From: Selenomonadaceae bacterium
Lineage (GTDB): Bacteria > Bacillota > Negativicutes > Selenomonadales > Selenomonadaceae
Assembly: GCA_017554235.1 (NCBI GenBank)
Contig: JAFZIV010000018.1
Span: 1 to 53,574, forward strand
Direction of reading: 5' to 3'
DNA length: 53,574 nucleotides
Position numbers and translations under genes: made by a program. Below the pieces are notes generated by a model. That model searched no databases, was not told the DNA's origin, and saw only the letters and a list, made by a program, of their open reading frames with translations. Shown here one piece after another: positions 1 to 6,944 of this stretch (positions are counted from its first letter, which is position 1; each line of letters starts with the position of its first letter).

Positions 1-2
1 AA

Positions 3-563
3 GGATCTGTTGCAAAATTTACTGAAGCTATCAAAATTAATCCTAAATATGCAGATGCATATTATTATCGAGGACATACATATAATTTATTGTCAAAATT
101 TGAAAAATCTATAAAAGATTATGATAAAGCGATTGAACTTAATCCAAATTTTGCAGAGGCATATAATGAACGCGGAATGGCTTATGAATGTTTAAAAAAA
201 TACGAAAAGGCTTTAGCTGATTACTCCAAAGCGATTGAAATTAATCCGAATTATTATCAGGCATATAGTAACAGAGGATTTTTGTATATTTATTTTAAAA
301 AATATTCTAAGGCAATTAATGATTACACGAAAATTATTGAAATAAATCCTAAAAGTTCAATGGGATATAGTTGTCGCGGACTTGTTTATTATGATTGGAA
401 AAAATATGATAAGGCGATTGCTGATTATACAAAATCGATTGAACTTGAGCCTAATTCTGCGTTAAATTATCAAAGTCGCGGACTTTGTTATAAAGAACTC
501 GGCGAAAATGAAAAAGCTGATGCAGATTTTGCAAAAGCTAAAGAACTTGGCTACGAAGAATAA
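3..563 (+). CDS. TPR-repeat protein, 5' end outside window
   Basis: The frame is open from the first bases of the window, so the gene begins upstream; an internal TTG at 90 could be mistaken for a start but TPR sequence continues before it. About five tetratricopeptide repeats of 34 residues run through the protein, each with the pattern A-x-x-DY-x-KAIELNPN followed by AY-x-RG-x-x-Y. TPR arrays are protein-interaction scaffolds; the partner cannot be read from the sequence. No catalytic domain is visible in this part. The protein ends at EELGYEE-like acidic tail shortly before an acyltransferase gene that starts 27 bases later on the same strand. Confidence 0.85.
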   Translation, partial: GSVAKFTEAIKINPKYADAYYYRGHTYNLLSKFEKSIKDYDKAIELNPNFAEAYNERGMAYECLKKYEKALADYSKAIEINPNYYQAYSNRGFLYIYFKKYSKAINDYTKIIEINPKSSMGYSCRGLVYYDWKKYDKAIADYTKSIELEPNSALNYQSRGLCYKELGENEKADADFAKAKELGYEE

Positions 564-589
564 TTTAAAAATTTTTGTGAGATGATTTT

Positions 590-1597
590 ATGGCTGTTGA
601 AAAAGGTCGAATTGCTTGGTTAGACGCCGCAAAAGGAATTGCGATTGCGATAGTAGTTGCATCACATTCTATTGGAGGAGAATGGTTTTATCCTTTCTCA
701 TGCTTTGTAATGCCGATGTTTTTTGTATCGGCAGGATATTCTTTAAATCTTCAAAAATGGAAAGATAGAAAATTAGAATTTTTTATATCACGAGCTAAAA
801 AAATTTTAATTCCATTTTTTTTGATAGAACTCTGTTTTTTTCCAATTTGGGTTGTAAGAAGTTTTTTTATGCCGCCGGTAGGAACAAAATTACCGCCGTT
901 AGAAGCTTTTTTTGGAATATTTGACGGTAACTGCGCAAATTTGCCGATAATAGCATTATGGTTTCTTCCGTGTTTTTTCTTGGCAGAAAATATTTTTTTG
1001 TTAATATTTCGCGACAGACCGACAGAACCGAATTTGCGAGATATTTTGACAGCTTTAATTTTAAGCGTAATTGGATATGTAATAGGTAGTTTCAAGCATA
1101 TTTTTTGGGGACTTGACATTGCGCTTTTTGTTCAGGGATATATGATTGTCGGAAGATTTCTCCGCGCAGTTGATTTTCAAAAATTATCGGGAATATTTTG
1201 CATTTTGTTGCCAATAATTTTAATAACATTGCAAGTTTACGTAAATCAAAGTTTTGATATGGCGTCAAGAAGTTACGGAGAAAATCCTGTACTTGCATAT
1301 ATAAGCGGAATTTTTGAATGTATATTGGTAATGCGTTTAATGCAAATTTTTGTTCAGAAAAATGAAGAATTTTTAGCAGAAATGGGCAGACGTTCAATGG
1401 CGATATATCTTTTACATCCTTTCGTACAAATTATAATCAGTGACATTTTATTATTGACAGTCGTAAATGGCGATTATGGGACACTTTTTTATATTTGGCA
1501 AGCAGGAGTACCGATTTTAATTTTTGGAATAATTATTCCGATATACATTTCCAGAAATTATTCTAAAAAACCGTTTATTCGATATCTAGGGTTATAA
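590..1597 (+). CDS. Acyltransferase family 3 membrane protein
   Basis: A 335-residue polytopic membrane protein of the OafA/acyltransferase-3 type, which moves acyl groups (often acetyl) onto sugars of surface polymers. The N-terminus has the family signature RIAWLDAAKGIAI followed by an SHS motif, in the place of the family's catalytic histidine, and MFFVSAGYSL. Some ten hydrophobic segments follow, with a small family-type end near SMAIYLLHPFVQ. The start is ATG with only a weak upstream purine run. It follows the TPR gene closely and may be co-transcribed. The acceptor molecule is unknown. Confidence 0.8.
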   Translation: MAVEKGRIAWLDAAKGIAIAIVVASHSIGGEWFYPFSCFVMPMFFVSAGYSLNLQKWKDRKLEFFISRAKKILIPFFLIELCFFPIWVVRSFFMPPVGTKLPPLEAFFGIFDGNCANLPIIALWFLPCFFLAENIFLLIFRDRPTEPNLRDILTALILSVIGYVIGSFKHIFWGLDIALFVQGYMIVGRFLRAVDFQKLSGIFCILLPIILITLQVYVNQSFDMASRSYGENPVLAYISGIFECILVMRLMQIFVQKNEEFLAEMGRRSMAIYLLHPFVQIIISDILLLTVVNGDYGTLFYIWQAGVPILIFGIIIPIYISRNYSKKPFIRYLGL

Positions 1598-1680
1598 AAA
1601 AATTCGTCGGAGGATTTTTTTTTGCAGGAAAATTAATCGTTGTGTTGAAATAAATTTGTAGAAAAAAATTTTTTAAGCTA

Positions 1681-1709
1681 TTAATATTTTTGGAGTTGGT
1701 GCGTATAAT
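1681..1709 (+). promoter_or_regulatory. Promoter of first double-glycine peptide
   Basis: TTAATA at 1681-1686, a 17-base spacer and a perfect TATAAT at 1704-1709, 54 bases before the ATG of the peptide gene. The same arrangement with related spacer and downstream bases (AAGCAGAAAGAAAAAATT) recurs four more times in the next 3 kb, which strongly supports a functional shared promoter. Confidence 0.75.
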
Positions 1710-1763
1710 AAGCAGAAAGAAAAAATTAAAAGAAAGTTGCTAAATGAAAGGAAGTAGATAAAA

Positions 1764-2132
1764 ATGGCAACAGAAGAAAAAATTAAAAATGAAGAGGTTA
1801 TGAGCGAAGAAGAGCTCGAACAGGTCGCAGGCGGCTCGTACTCTCAAACAGAAGTCGACAAAAAATTTTTCAGGCAGTTGGGATATGACATGACTTCAAT
1901 TAGTGTCAGACAGGCATATGAAGCCAATGGTGTTAAATTTTCTGGACAGGGCATTGGAGACAATGAATACCAAATTGAGAAACCAGGTGGTTGGACAGAT
2001 CATCCGCATTGGGCGGCAATGGCTTATGTTCTCGCTCAGAGGCACTATCCCGGATTTGATGGAAAATGGTGGGAAGGTTCCGCACAAGATTTCATCAAGT
2101 TCCATTTCAATATCAAAAATTTCGGTAATTGA
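1764..2132 (+). CDS. Double-glycine leader peptide precursor, paralogue 1
   Basis: A 122-residue protein whose first 24 residues form a bacteriocin-type leader ending EEELEQVAGG; leaders of this kind are cut after GG by C39-peptidase ABC exporters. The 98-residue core begins SYSQT-x-x-D and carries, near its middle, GDNEYQI and then an aromatic/alanine-rich helix (HWAAMAYVLAQR). These two core motifs recur in the other members at 2375, 2852, 3255, 4661, 52913 and 53345. A GAAAGGAAG ribosome site lies just upstream. The core is much longer than usual class II bacteriocins. Function (bacteriocin, signal or modified peptide) is not known; no exporter or immunity gene is recognisable next to it. 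Confidence 0.75.
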   Translation: MATEEKIKNEEVMSEEELEQVAGGSYSQTEVDKKFFRQLGYDMTSISVRQAYEANGVKFSGQGIGDNEYQIEKPGGWTDHPHWAAMAYVLAQRHYPGFDGKWWEGSAQDFIKFHFNIKNFGN

Positions 2133-2229
2133 GACTAATTAAAATCATAAAAAACTTATATTGTTAAAAAATGCGGCGGACGGTCGCAAAAAAATCCCTA
2201 AAAAATTTAAATATAAACAACAATAAGAA

Positions 2230-2260
2230 AAATCCCTTCGATACGTAGTTGGGATTTTTT
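2230..2260 (+). terminator. Terminator after peptide 1
   Basis: AAATCCC and GGGATTTTTT arms flank a short loop (CTTCGATACGTAGTT), giving a small hairpin followed by six T. An almost identical copy occurs at 3992 and related forms at 3651 and 5067. Confidence 0.7.
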
Positions 2261-2294
2261 GATTTAATCTGCGCGGAAAATTTTTTTCAAGCTC

Positions 2295-2323
2295 TTAATA
2301 TTTTTCTTAATGGCGCGTATAAT
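2295..2323 (+). promoter_or_regulatory. Promoter of double-glycine peptide 2
   Basis: TTAATA at 2295-2300, 17-base spacer, TATAAT at 2318-2323. Same architecture as the promoter at 1681. Confidence 0.75.
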
Positions 2324-2374
2324 AAGCAGAAAGAAAAAATTAAAAAAGTTGCTAATGAAAGGAAGTTTATAAAA

Positions 2375-2740
2375 ATGGCAACAAGAGAAGAAAATCTTAA
2401 AAAAATCAATGATGACCTCGAAAAGTTGAGCGACGAGGAACTTGAACAGGTCGCCGGCGGGAGTTATGCTCAAACCGTAAGAGACGCTTTTTTTATGAAG
2501 GCTCTTTTGAATGGAACGGAAAATGCCCCTAAAGAACCTACTCTGCATACAGCATTGTTGGGTATTATCAGAAGTTATAATGTAGACAAAGAAGCCGTAC
2601 AAAAGGCTTGGGATGTGTTGGGCATTGATTTTAAAGAACATGATTTTGGAAATAACGATTATATTGTAAGAGAAACCGGCAAATCGCTTACTCAAGCACA
2701 GGCTTGGACTTATGCGTCAAAACGTATGGGACGCGAATAA
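2375..2740 (+). CDS. Double-glycine leader peptide precursor, paralogue 2
   Basis: 121 residues from the ATG that follows a GAAAGGAAG ribosome site; the longer open frame back to 2249 would run through the promoter and is rejected. The leader is 29 residues, MATREENLKK...LSDEELEQVAGG, and the 92-residue core starts SYAQT-x-x-D. Later come LGIDFKEHDFGNNDYIV and S-x-x-QAQAWTYASKRMG, the second family motif. Leader is closely similar to those at 2852 and 3255 while the cores diverge, as expected for peptides sharing one exporter but differing in target or signal. No neighbouring maturation enzyme is seen. Confidence 0.75.
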   Translation: MATREENLKKINDDLEKLSDEELEQVAGGSYAQTVRDAFFMKALLNGTENAPKEPTLHTALLGIIRSYNVDKEAVQKAWDVLGIDFKEHDFGNNDYIVRETGKSLTQAQAWTYASKRMGRE

Positions 2741-2769
2741 AATTTAATGAAAAAAATTTTTTTAAGCTA

Positions 2770-2798
2770 TTAACATTTTTGCTAATGGTGCGTATAAT
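2770..2798 (+). promoter_or_regulatory. Promoter of double-glycine peptides 3 and 4
   Basis: TTAACA at 2770-2775, 17-base spacer, TATAAT at 2793-2798. This copy has the best -35 of the five. It probably drives both peptide genes at 2852 and 3255, because no new promoter of this type lies between them. Confidence 0.75.
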
Positions 2799-2851
2799 AA
2801 GCAGAAAGAAAAAATTAAAACAAATTTGCTAATGAAAGGAATTTGATAAAA

Positions 2852-3223
2852 ATGGCAAATCGTGAAGAAAATCTTAAAAAAATCAATGAGGAACTCGAAA
2901 AGTTGAGCGACGAAGAACTTGATAAGGTTGCAGGCGGAAATTATAATCAAACCGGTGGGGATAGTTTCCTTCTTAATAAACTCGGATTGTGCAATTATTA
3001 TGATCCTATCGAAATTCAGTTTACTATCGGTACAAGTAAAGAACAGGAAGTTCAAGCGGCGTGGAAAGCTTGCGGCGTAAACTTCATTTGGCACGGCGAT
3101 GGTAAAGATAATGAATACTACATCGGTACACGTAAAGTTTCGCGCAGAGAAGCTGCTTGGCATGCGGTTAAAGCTGTGGGGAGCGATATTAATCCCGAAA
3201 GAATGGTTAATTTGAACAAGTAA
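2852..3223 (+). CDS. Double-glycine leader peptide precursor, paralogue 3
   Basis: 123 residues from the ATG placed after a GAAAGGAA ribosome site (an upstream in-frame ATG at 2843 would overlap that site). The leader of 29 residues ends LSDEELDKVAGG; the core of 94 residues opens NYNQT-x-x-D and contains two cysteines (LGLCNYY and AWKACGV). The second family motif is complete: HGDGKDNEYYIG, then KVSRREAAWHAVKAVG. It is followed 31 bases later by paralogue 4 with its own ribosome site, so the two likely share a transcript. Confidence 0.75.
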   Translation: MANREENLKKINEELEKLSDEELDKVAGGNYNQTGGDSFLLNKLGLCNYYDPIEIQFTIGTSKEQEVQAAWKACGVNFIWHGDGKDNEYYIGTRKVSRREAAWHAVKAVGSDINPERMVNLNK

Positions 3224-3254
3224 CACCGGTAATATTTGAAAGGAAGTCTTAAAA

Positions 3255-3596
3255 ATGGCAAATCGTGAAGAAAATCTCAAAAAAATCAATGATGAACTCG
3301 AAAAATTGAGCGATGAGGAACTCGAACAGGTCGCCGGCGGAACTTGGCATCAGACCGGTGATGACAGTCATTTCCTTCATACTTTGAATCCGGATTTTTC
3401 TGAAGTCAATGAAATGACGCTTGCATTCACTCCCGGCACTTCAAATGAAAATCGTGTTAAGAGAGAATGGGCAAAGTATGGCGTTGAGTTGGAATATCAC
3501 GGCGGAGCAATTTATGATAACAAGTACAAAATCAACGGAAAAGAAGTTTCTCGTGATGACGCCTACGCTCACGCAAGAGAAGTTGCTTGGGGCTGA
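3255..3596 (+). CDS. Double-glycine leader peptide precursor, paralogue 4
   Basis: 113 residues. The 29-residue leader ends LSDEELEQVAGG and is almost the same as in paralogues 2 and 3. The core of 84 residues, the shortest of the family, begins TWHQT-x-x-D and shows YGVELEYHGG, then YDNKYKINGKEVSRDDAYAHA. No cysteine is present, so disulphide or lanthionine formation cannot be a family-wide feature. Ribosome site GAAAGGAAG lies 8 bases upstream. Confidence 0.75.
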   Translation: MANREENLKKINDELEKLSDEELEQVAGGTWHQTGDDSHFLHTLNPDFSEVNEMTLAFTPGTSNENRVKREWAKYGVELEYHGGAIYDNKYKINGKEVSRDDAYAHAREVAWG

Positions 3597-3650
3597 TTAA
3601 TTAAACCTTGTAACGAATCAGAAATTTAAGCGTTTCGACGTAAAATTTGC

Positions 3651-3691
3651 AAATCCCTTCGGCTTGAAATTATTCGCCGTTGGGATTTTTT
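3651..3691 (+). terminator. Terminator after peptide 4
   Basis: AAATCCC ... GGGATTTTTT arms around a loop rich in TTCGG and CCG; same arms as the terminators at 2230 and 3992. Confidence 0.65.
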
Positions 3692-3742
3692 AGTTTGCAG
3701 GAAAAAAATTTATAAGTGTAGAAAAATATCAGAGCTGATTCA

Positions 3743-3982
3743 ATGGACGTAAATTTTGAGTTAGGTGATTTGAAATTTGTTTGGGATTCTGAAAAGGTTA
3801 TGAACAGTTTTATTAAAAAAATTCCGCCGTTGAGTGCTGAAGAAATTGCGGAAATTAGAGCAAATGCACCAAAATCTGATGAAGAAATTGATTTAAGTGA
3901 CATTCCTGAAACTACGGAAGAAGAATTTGCACGAATGAAAGAAAATCGTCGTCGCAGAAAAAAATTACAAGTTGCAAGCTAA
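3743..3982 (+). CDS. Small antitoxin-like protein, possible BrnT-BrnA remnant
   Basis: 79 residues. The start MDVNFELGDLKFVWDSEKVMNSFIKK resembles the first residues of BrnT toxins (FxWDxxKxxxNxxKH), while the rest, LSAEEIAEIRA ... EEIDLSDIPETTEEEFARM followed by a basic RRRRKK tail, resembles the antitoxin partner of such pairs. One reading is an in-frame fusion of a toxin start to an antitoxin by deletion; another is simply a small acidic antitoxin with an unusual N-terminus. No intact toxin lies next to it. It sits inside the double-glycine peptide cluster, before the next promoter. Confidence 0.5.
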   Translation: MDVNFELGDLKFVWDSEKVMNSFIKKIPPLSAEEIAEIRANAPKSDEEIDLSDIPETTEEEFARMKENRRRRKKLQVAS

Positions 3983-3991
3983 ATATAAATT

Positions 3992-4023
3992 AAATCCCTT
4001 CGATACGTCGTTGGGATTTTTTG
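3992..4023 (+). terminator. Terminator after antitoxin-like gene
   Basis: AAATCCC and GGGATTTTTT arms, near-identical to the terminator at 2230. Confidence 0.7.
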
Positions 4024-4057
4024 ATTTAATCTGCGCGGAAAAATTTTTTTAAAGCTC

Positions 4058-4086
4058 TTAATATTTTTCTTAATGGCGCGTATAAT
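4058..4086 (+). promoter_or_regulatory. Promoter of small secreted protein
   Basis: TTAATA at 4058-4063, 17-base spacer, TATAAT at 4081-4086, same family as the peptide promoters, so the secreted protein is probably expressed under the same conditions. Confidence 0.75.
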
Positions 4087-4135
4087 AAGCAGAAAGAAAA
4101 AATTTGATAAAAAAAACTTTAGGAGGTTTTTAAAA

Positions 4136-4567
4136 ATGAGGTACAAAATTTCGTTAATTGCGTTTTTGGTGGCAAGTTTACTGTTTTCAGCAGTAACATT
4201 CGCGCGTTCAAGCGTGTCAAGATGTAAACTTATCAACAAAACAGGCTATGACATTGAGACGCTTTACATTTGTCCGGCAGGTAGCGAAGATTGGGAACTT
4301 TGTAGCACGGATATTGACAATGGGCATAGCATAACAGTTGATTTTTCTCGCTCGAGTCATTTTGATATTCGTTGCGAATACGAAAACGGCAGAACAGATA
4401 TGTGGTATAGCTTAAATCTTTATGATTACGACAAAATAATTTTATTGAGAAACGGCAAATATGATAATGGAAGCGGCTCACATGGTAGCAATCCGTTTAA
4501 AGATTATGAACGTGGTGGCGGTAGTCATCGTGATCATGATGATGATTATTACAAGCCGCAATTCTAA
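4136..4567 (+). CDS. Small secreted protein in the peptide cluster
   Basis: 143 residues from the ATG after an AGGAGG ribosome site; the open frame back to 4073 runs over the promoter and is not used. Residues 1-23 are a signal peptide (MRYKISLIAFLVASLLFSAVTFA). The mature part has NKTGYDIETLYICPAGSEDWEL, a pattern I associate with a widespread small secreted beta-sandwich domain (NNTGYxIxxLYxSPxxSDDW), then four cysteines overall and a low-complexity Gly/Ser/His/Asp tail (HRDHDDDYY) that could bind metal. Shares its promoter cassette with the double-glycine peptides. Possible roles such as immunity or cell-surface attachment are guesses. Confidence 0.65.
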   Translation: MRYKISLIAFLVASLLFSAVTFARSSVSRCKLINKTGYDIETLYICPAGSEDWELCSTDIDNGHSITVDFSRSSHFDIRCEYENGRTDMWYSLNLYDYDKIILLRNGKYDNGSGSHGSNPFKDYERGGGSHRDHDDDYYKPQF

Positions 4568-4587
4568 AAAAAAATTTTTAAAAGCAA

Positions 4588-4616
4588 TTAATAATTTTAA
4601 AGTCGAAACGTATAAT
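4588..4616 (+). promoter_or_regulatory. Promoter of double-glycine peptide 5
   Basis: TTAATA at 4588-4593, 17-base spacer, TATAAT at 4611-4616. The spacer bases differ from the other four copies, but both hexamers and their distance are kept. Confidence 0.7.
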
Positions 4617-4660
4617 AAGTGAAAGAAAAAAAATTAAAAATTTGAAAGGAAGTTTTAAAA

Positions 4661-5014
4661 ATGTCAGAAGAAAAAATTATGAATGAAGAGGTTATGAACG
4701 AAGAGGAACTCAACGAAGTTGCAGGCGGTACATGGGATCAAGTTGCACGAGATGCAGATAACATTCGTTGGCTTGAAGATCGCTATAACGTTCGTATTTT
4801 GCCGAGCAGGGCTTCAGCCGCTGATGTTAATGCCGCTATGAATAAAATCGGCGATATTCTCTCCGACTTTTACCACTGCGACTTTGGTATTGGTTGTGAC
4901 CTTCACACCGATGATAAAAATAACCGTTACTACCTTAATCATCACAAAATGAGTCAAAAGGAAATTTGGAACAAAATTTACGACAGACTTGGCATAGAAA
5001 ATCCTAATTTGTAA
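4661..5014 (+). CDS. Double-glycine leader peptide precursor, paralogue 5
   Basis: 117 residues with a 23-residue leader ending NEEELNEVAGG and a 94-residue core that begins TWDQV-x-x-D. The core carries FYHCDFGIGCDLH, two cysteines five residues apart, then KNNRYYLNHHKMSQKEIWNKIYDRLG, the family's second motif. Its last seventy residues differ at only two positions from the protein entering the window's right edge at 53574 on the other strand, and it is close to 52913. GAAAGGAAG ribosome site upstream. Function unknown. Confidence 0.75.
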   Translation: MSEEKIMNEEVMNEEELNEVAGGTWDQVARDADNIRWLEDRYNVRILPSRASAADVNAAMNKIGDILSDFYHCDFGIGCDLHTDDKNNRYYLNHHKMSQKEIWNKIYDRLGIENPNL

Positions 5015-5066
5015 TAATATCACCAGTTTTTGATGAGAGACGATTAATTGAATTAGTCGAAAAAAA

Positions 5067-5098
5067 ATCCCTTCGATAATAAATTGGAGGGATTTTTT
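5067..5098 (+). terminator. Terminator after peptide 5
   Basis: AAATCCCT and AGGGATTTTTT arms around TCGATAATAAATTGG, followed by a T run. Confidence 0.7.
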
Positions 5099-5148
5099 AG
5101 TTGCAGGGAAATTTAATTTAAAGTAGAAAATATTGTACCGGTGATTAA

Positions 5149-5628
5149 ATGAGTAAAATAAAAAAAACCAATGCCGCAAGAATTTTGGACAAACTCGGCA
5201 TTGATTACGAAATAAAAACTTATGAAGTTGACGAAGAAGATTTATCGGCAGTCCACGTCGCAAAAACTATCGGAATGGATATTTCAAAAGTTTTTAAAAC
5301 TTTGGTGACACGCGGCGATAAAACAGGAATTATTATGGCTGTTATCTGCGGCGGCGACGAAATTAATTTAAAATTGCTGGCGAAGGCAAGCTGCAATAAA
5401 AATGTTGAAATGATTGCGTTGAAGGAACTTTTACCTTTGACAGGATATGTTCGTGGAGGTTGTTCACCACTCGGCGCAAAAAAAAATTATCCCGTGTTTA
5501 TCGACGCACGGGCACTTGAGCAGGAAAAAATTTCCATAAGTGCAGGTCAACGCGGAATGCAAATTATTATTTCGCCAAAAGATTTAGTTACGGCGGCTAA
5601 TGCTACCGTTGCAAATTTGGTTGAATGA
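5149..5628 (+). CDS. ybaK: Cys-tRNA(Pro)/Cys-tRNA(Cys) deacylase, YbaK/EbsC family
   Basis: 159 residues, full length for the family. It hydrolyses cysteine wrongly attached to tRNA-Pro, a trans-editing step that backs up prolyl-tRNA synthetase in the cytosol. Visible family features: TNAARILDKLGIDYE at the start, SKVFKTLVTRGD with the conserved lysine of the active site, and GGCSPLGAKK-x-YPVFID then GQRGMQIIISPKDL near the end. Start ATG; a weak GGTGA lies 8 bases upstream. It converges with the ferredoxin gene, whose stop lies 4 bases away. Confidence 0.92.
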   Translation: MSKIKKTNAARILDKLGIDYEIKTYEVDEEDLSAVHVAKTIGMDISKVFKTLVTRGDKTGIIMAVICGGDEINLKLLAKASCNKNVEMIALKELLPLTGYVRGGCSPLGAKKNYPVFIDARALEQEKISISAGQRGMQIIISPKDLVTAANATVANLVE

Positions 5629-5631
5629 TTT

Positions 5632-5820
5632 TTAATCTTCGGAAGAAAATTTTATCGCACCAGTAGGACAAATAGAAATAATTTCCTCCCAAGATTCTTT
5701 TTTTGATTCATCGACAAAAATTTTACCGTTTTTGAATTTTATGCCACCAAATTCAGATTCGCTGACACAAGCACCGCACTTTACGCAAATTTTTTCGTCG
5801 ATTGAAATTTTACGTAACAT
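5632..5820 (-). CDS. Small ferredoxin-like protein with one 4Fe-4S motif
   Basis: 62 residues. One complete iron-sulphur motif is split as CVKCGAC near residue 18 and CPTGAI near residue 51, the arrangement of single-cluster ferredoxins (C-x2-C-x2-C ... C-P). Such proteins carry electrons between redox enzymes in anaerobes; the partner cannot be told. It is transcribed divergently from flgM with a perfect palindrome between the two genes, and has an AAAGGAGCC ribosome site. Confidence 0.8.
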   Translation of the reverse strand: MLRKISIDEKICVKCGACVSESEFGGIKFKNGKIFVDESKKESWEEIISICPTGAIKFSSED

Positions 5821-5878
5821 CTTTGTCCGGCTCCTTTGCGAAGAATTTTATTCAATATACCCAATAAACAGATAGGAA

Positions 5879-5897
5879 ATATTGTATCATACAATAT
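5879..5897. promoter_or_regulatory. Perfect 19-bp palindrome, possible operator
   Basis: ATATTGTATCATACAATAT: two 9-base arms around a single central base, between the divergent ferredoxin and flgM genes. The form suits a dimeric repressor site; which regulator binds is unknown. Confidence 0.45.
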
Positions 5898-6024
5898 CGG
5901 CTATACAAATTTCGGAAATTTTTTATTGCGGAATTAAGATAGCGGGATTTTTTTTCGATATGTAAGAAAAGCAGTTACGAAAATTTAACGTAAGCTGTTT
6001 GGAGTTATAGGGTGGTGAATTTTA

Positions 6025-6306
6025 ATGTATGTTAATAATGTAAATTCTGCGTCGAGCTTTTATACATCCACATCGAACGCGGCGGCAAGATATGCGGCAG
6101 TATCAAATGTAGGTAATGTACAGAGACGTGATGAGTTGACACTTTCGCAACAGGCACAGAGTTTTCAGGACGTTTTGAAAAAATTACAAAACGAATCTGA
6201 AGTCCGACAAGCGAAGGTTGACGAGTACGCGCAAAAAATCGCAAGCGGAATGTATAGCGTTTCGTCTTCGGATATAGCAAAAAGTATTTTGGCAAGTCGC
6301 TTTTAA
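6025..6306 (+). CDS. flgM: Anti-sigma-28 factor FlgM
   Basis: 93 residues. FlgM holds sigma-28 inactive until the hook is complete, then is exported, releasing late flagellar gene expression. The C-terminal half has the family pattern: VRQAKVDEYAQKIASGMYSVSSSDIAKSIL, the sigma-binding helices. The N-terminus is unstructured and Ser/Ala-rich, as usual. Its place directly before FlgN-like and flgK genes is the standard Firmicutes layout. Start ATG after GGGTGG. Confidence 0.88.
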   Translation: MYVNNVNSASSFYTSTSNAAARYAAVSNVGNVQRRDELTLSQQAQSFQDVLKKLQNESEVRQAKVDEYAQKIASGMYSVSSSDIAKSILASRF

Positions 6307-6315
6307 GGTAACACT

Positions 6316-6801
6316 ATGTGGCAAGATTTAATTGATGTACTCGGGAAAATTTGTGCGGTTTACGACGATCTTGGTAAAATCGGTGAAAGAAAGCGCGACG
6401 CCTTAGTTAAAGTTGATATGAAGGATTTGGCGAAAATTCTTGACGAGGAACAGCTCGCGGCGACGAAAATTCAAAATTTGGAAAAGCAACGCGGCTCAAT
6501 TCTTAAGGAACTTTCCAAAAATTTTAAGAATGTCAACGCAAATACGAAGGCAATGGATTTTTACAGAAATGCGCCGAGCGTAGCCATCAGGTCTAAGCTG
6601 ACAAGTTTGCATGGGACGTTGACAAAAAGTGTCGAACGCGCAGTAACATTACGCGACAATAACCAAATTTTAGCGCAGAGTGCCTTAAACGCTGTGAAAT
6701 TTCATCTGAACAGGTTGAGTGGAGCAACGGTAGATCCGACTTACGGACAAAAGGGCGGCGGAAGTGTCAGCCATGAAAAAAAATTTGACTTCAAAGCTTG
6801 A
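6316..6801 (+). CDS. flgN: FlgN-like flagellar export chaperone (first copy)
   Basis: 161 residues, mostly predicted long helices, as in FlgN, the cytosolic chaperone that escorts FlgK and FlgL to the flagellar export gate. Recognisable pattern: LVKVDMKDLAKILDEEQLAATKIQNLEKQR, then a leucine/asparagine helical C-terminus that would bind the substrates. It starts 10 bases after flgM. A second, weaker FlgN-like gene follows at 7154 after a 350-base gap; whether each serves one substrate (FlgK or FlgL) is speculation. Confidence 0.78.
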   Translation: MWQDLIDVLGKICAVYDDLGKIGERKRDALVKVDMKDLAKILDEEQLAATKIQNLEKQRGSILKELSKNFKNVNANTKAMDFYRNAPSVAIRSKLTSLHGTLTKSVERAVTLRDNNQILAQSALNAVKFHLNRLSGATVDPTYGQKGGGSVSHEKKFDFKA

Positions 6802-6880
6802 CAGAAGATAATAGCAGGTGTAAGGTTAGAAACAATTATTTTTTTAGGCGAGGAATTTTTTTCCTGAGAGAAAGCGAAAG

Positions 6881-6944
6881 GCAGTTCAAGCCACTAAAGA
6901 ATAGAGTGCATGGCACTAGCGCAATAGGTGTAGACGTTTGCGGC
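6881..6944 (+). repeat. Hairpin-containing repeat between FlgN-like genes, copy 1
   Basis: Copy 1 of two related blocks in the 350-base space between the FlgN-like genes. Shared words are CAGTTCAAGC, GAGTGCAT-R-GCACTAG and GTAGACGTT-Y-GCG. A perfect small hairpin AGTGC-ATG-GCACT lies at 6905-6917. The block has no convincing coding content. It may be a structured RNA inside the flagellar transcript. Confidence 0.5.

Larger units (their letters stand above)
2230..2341 (+). repeat. 112-bp terminator-promoter repeat, copy A
   Basis: This stretch contains a terminator, the octamer CTGCGCGG at 2269-2276, and a promoter. It matches 3992-4104 almost base for base (a few substitutions and one indel), so terminator plus promoter were duplicated as one cassette. 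Confidence 0.85.
3992..4104 (+). repeat. 112-bp terminator-promoter repeat, copy B
   Basis: Direct repeat of 2230-2341 including the octamer CTGCGCGG at 4031-4038 and the promoter. Here the cassette precedes a secreted protein instead of a double-glycine peptide. Confidence 0.85.

Noticed and set aside
2249-2374. N-terminal extension of GG peptide 2
   Set aside because: The extension crosses a terminator and promoter; the leader typical of the family starts at 2375.
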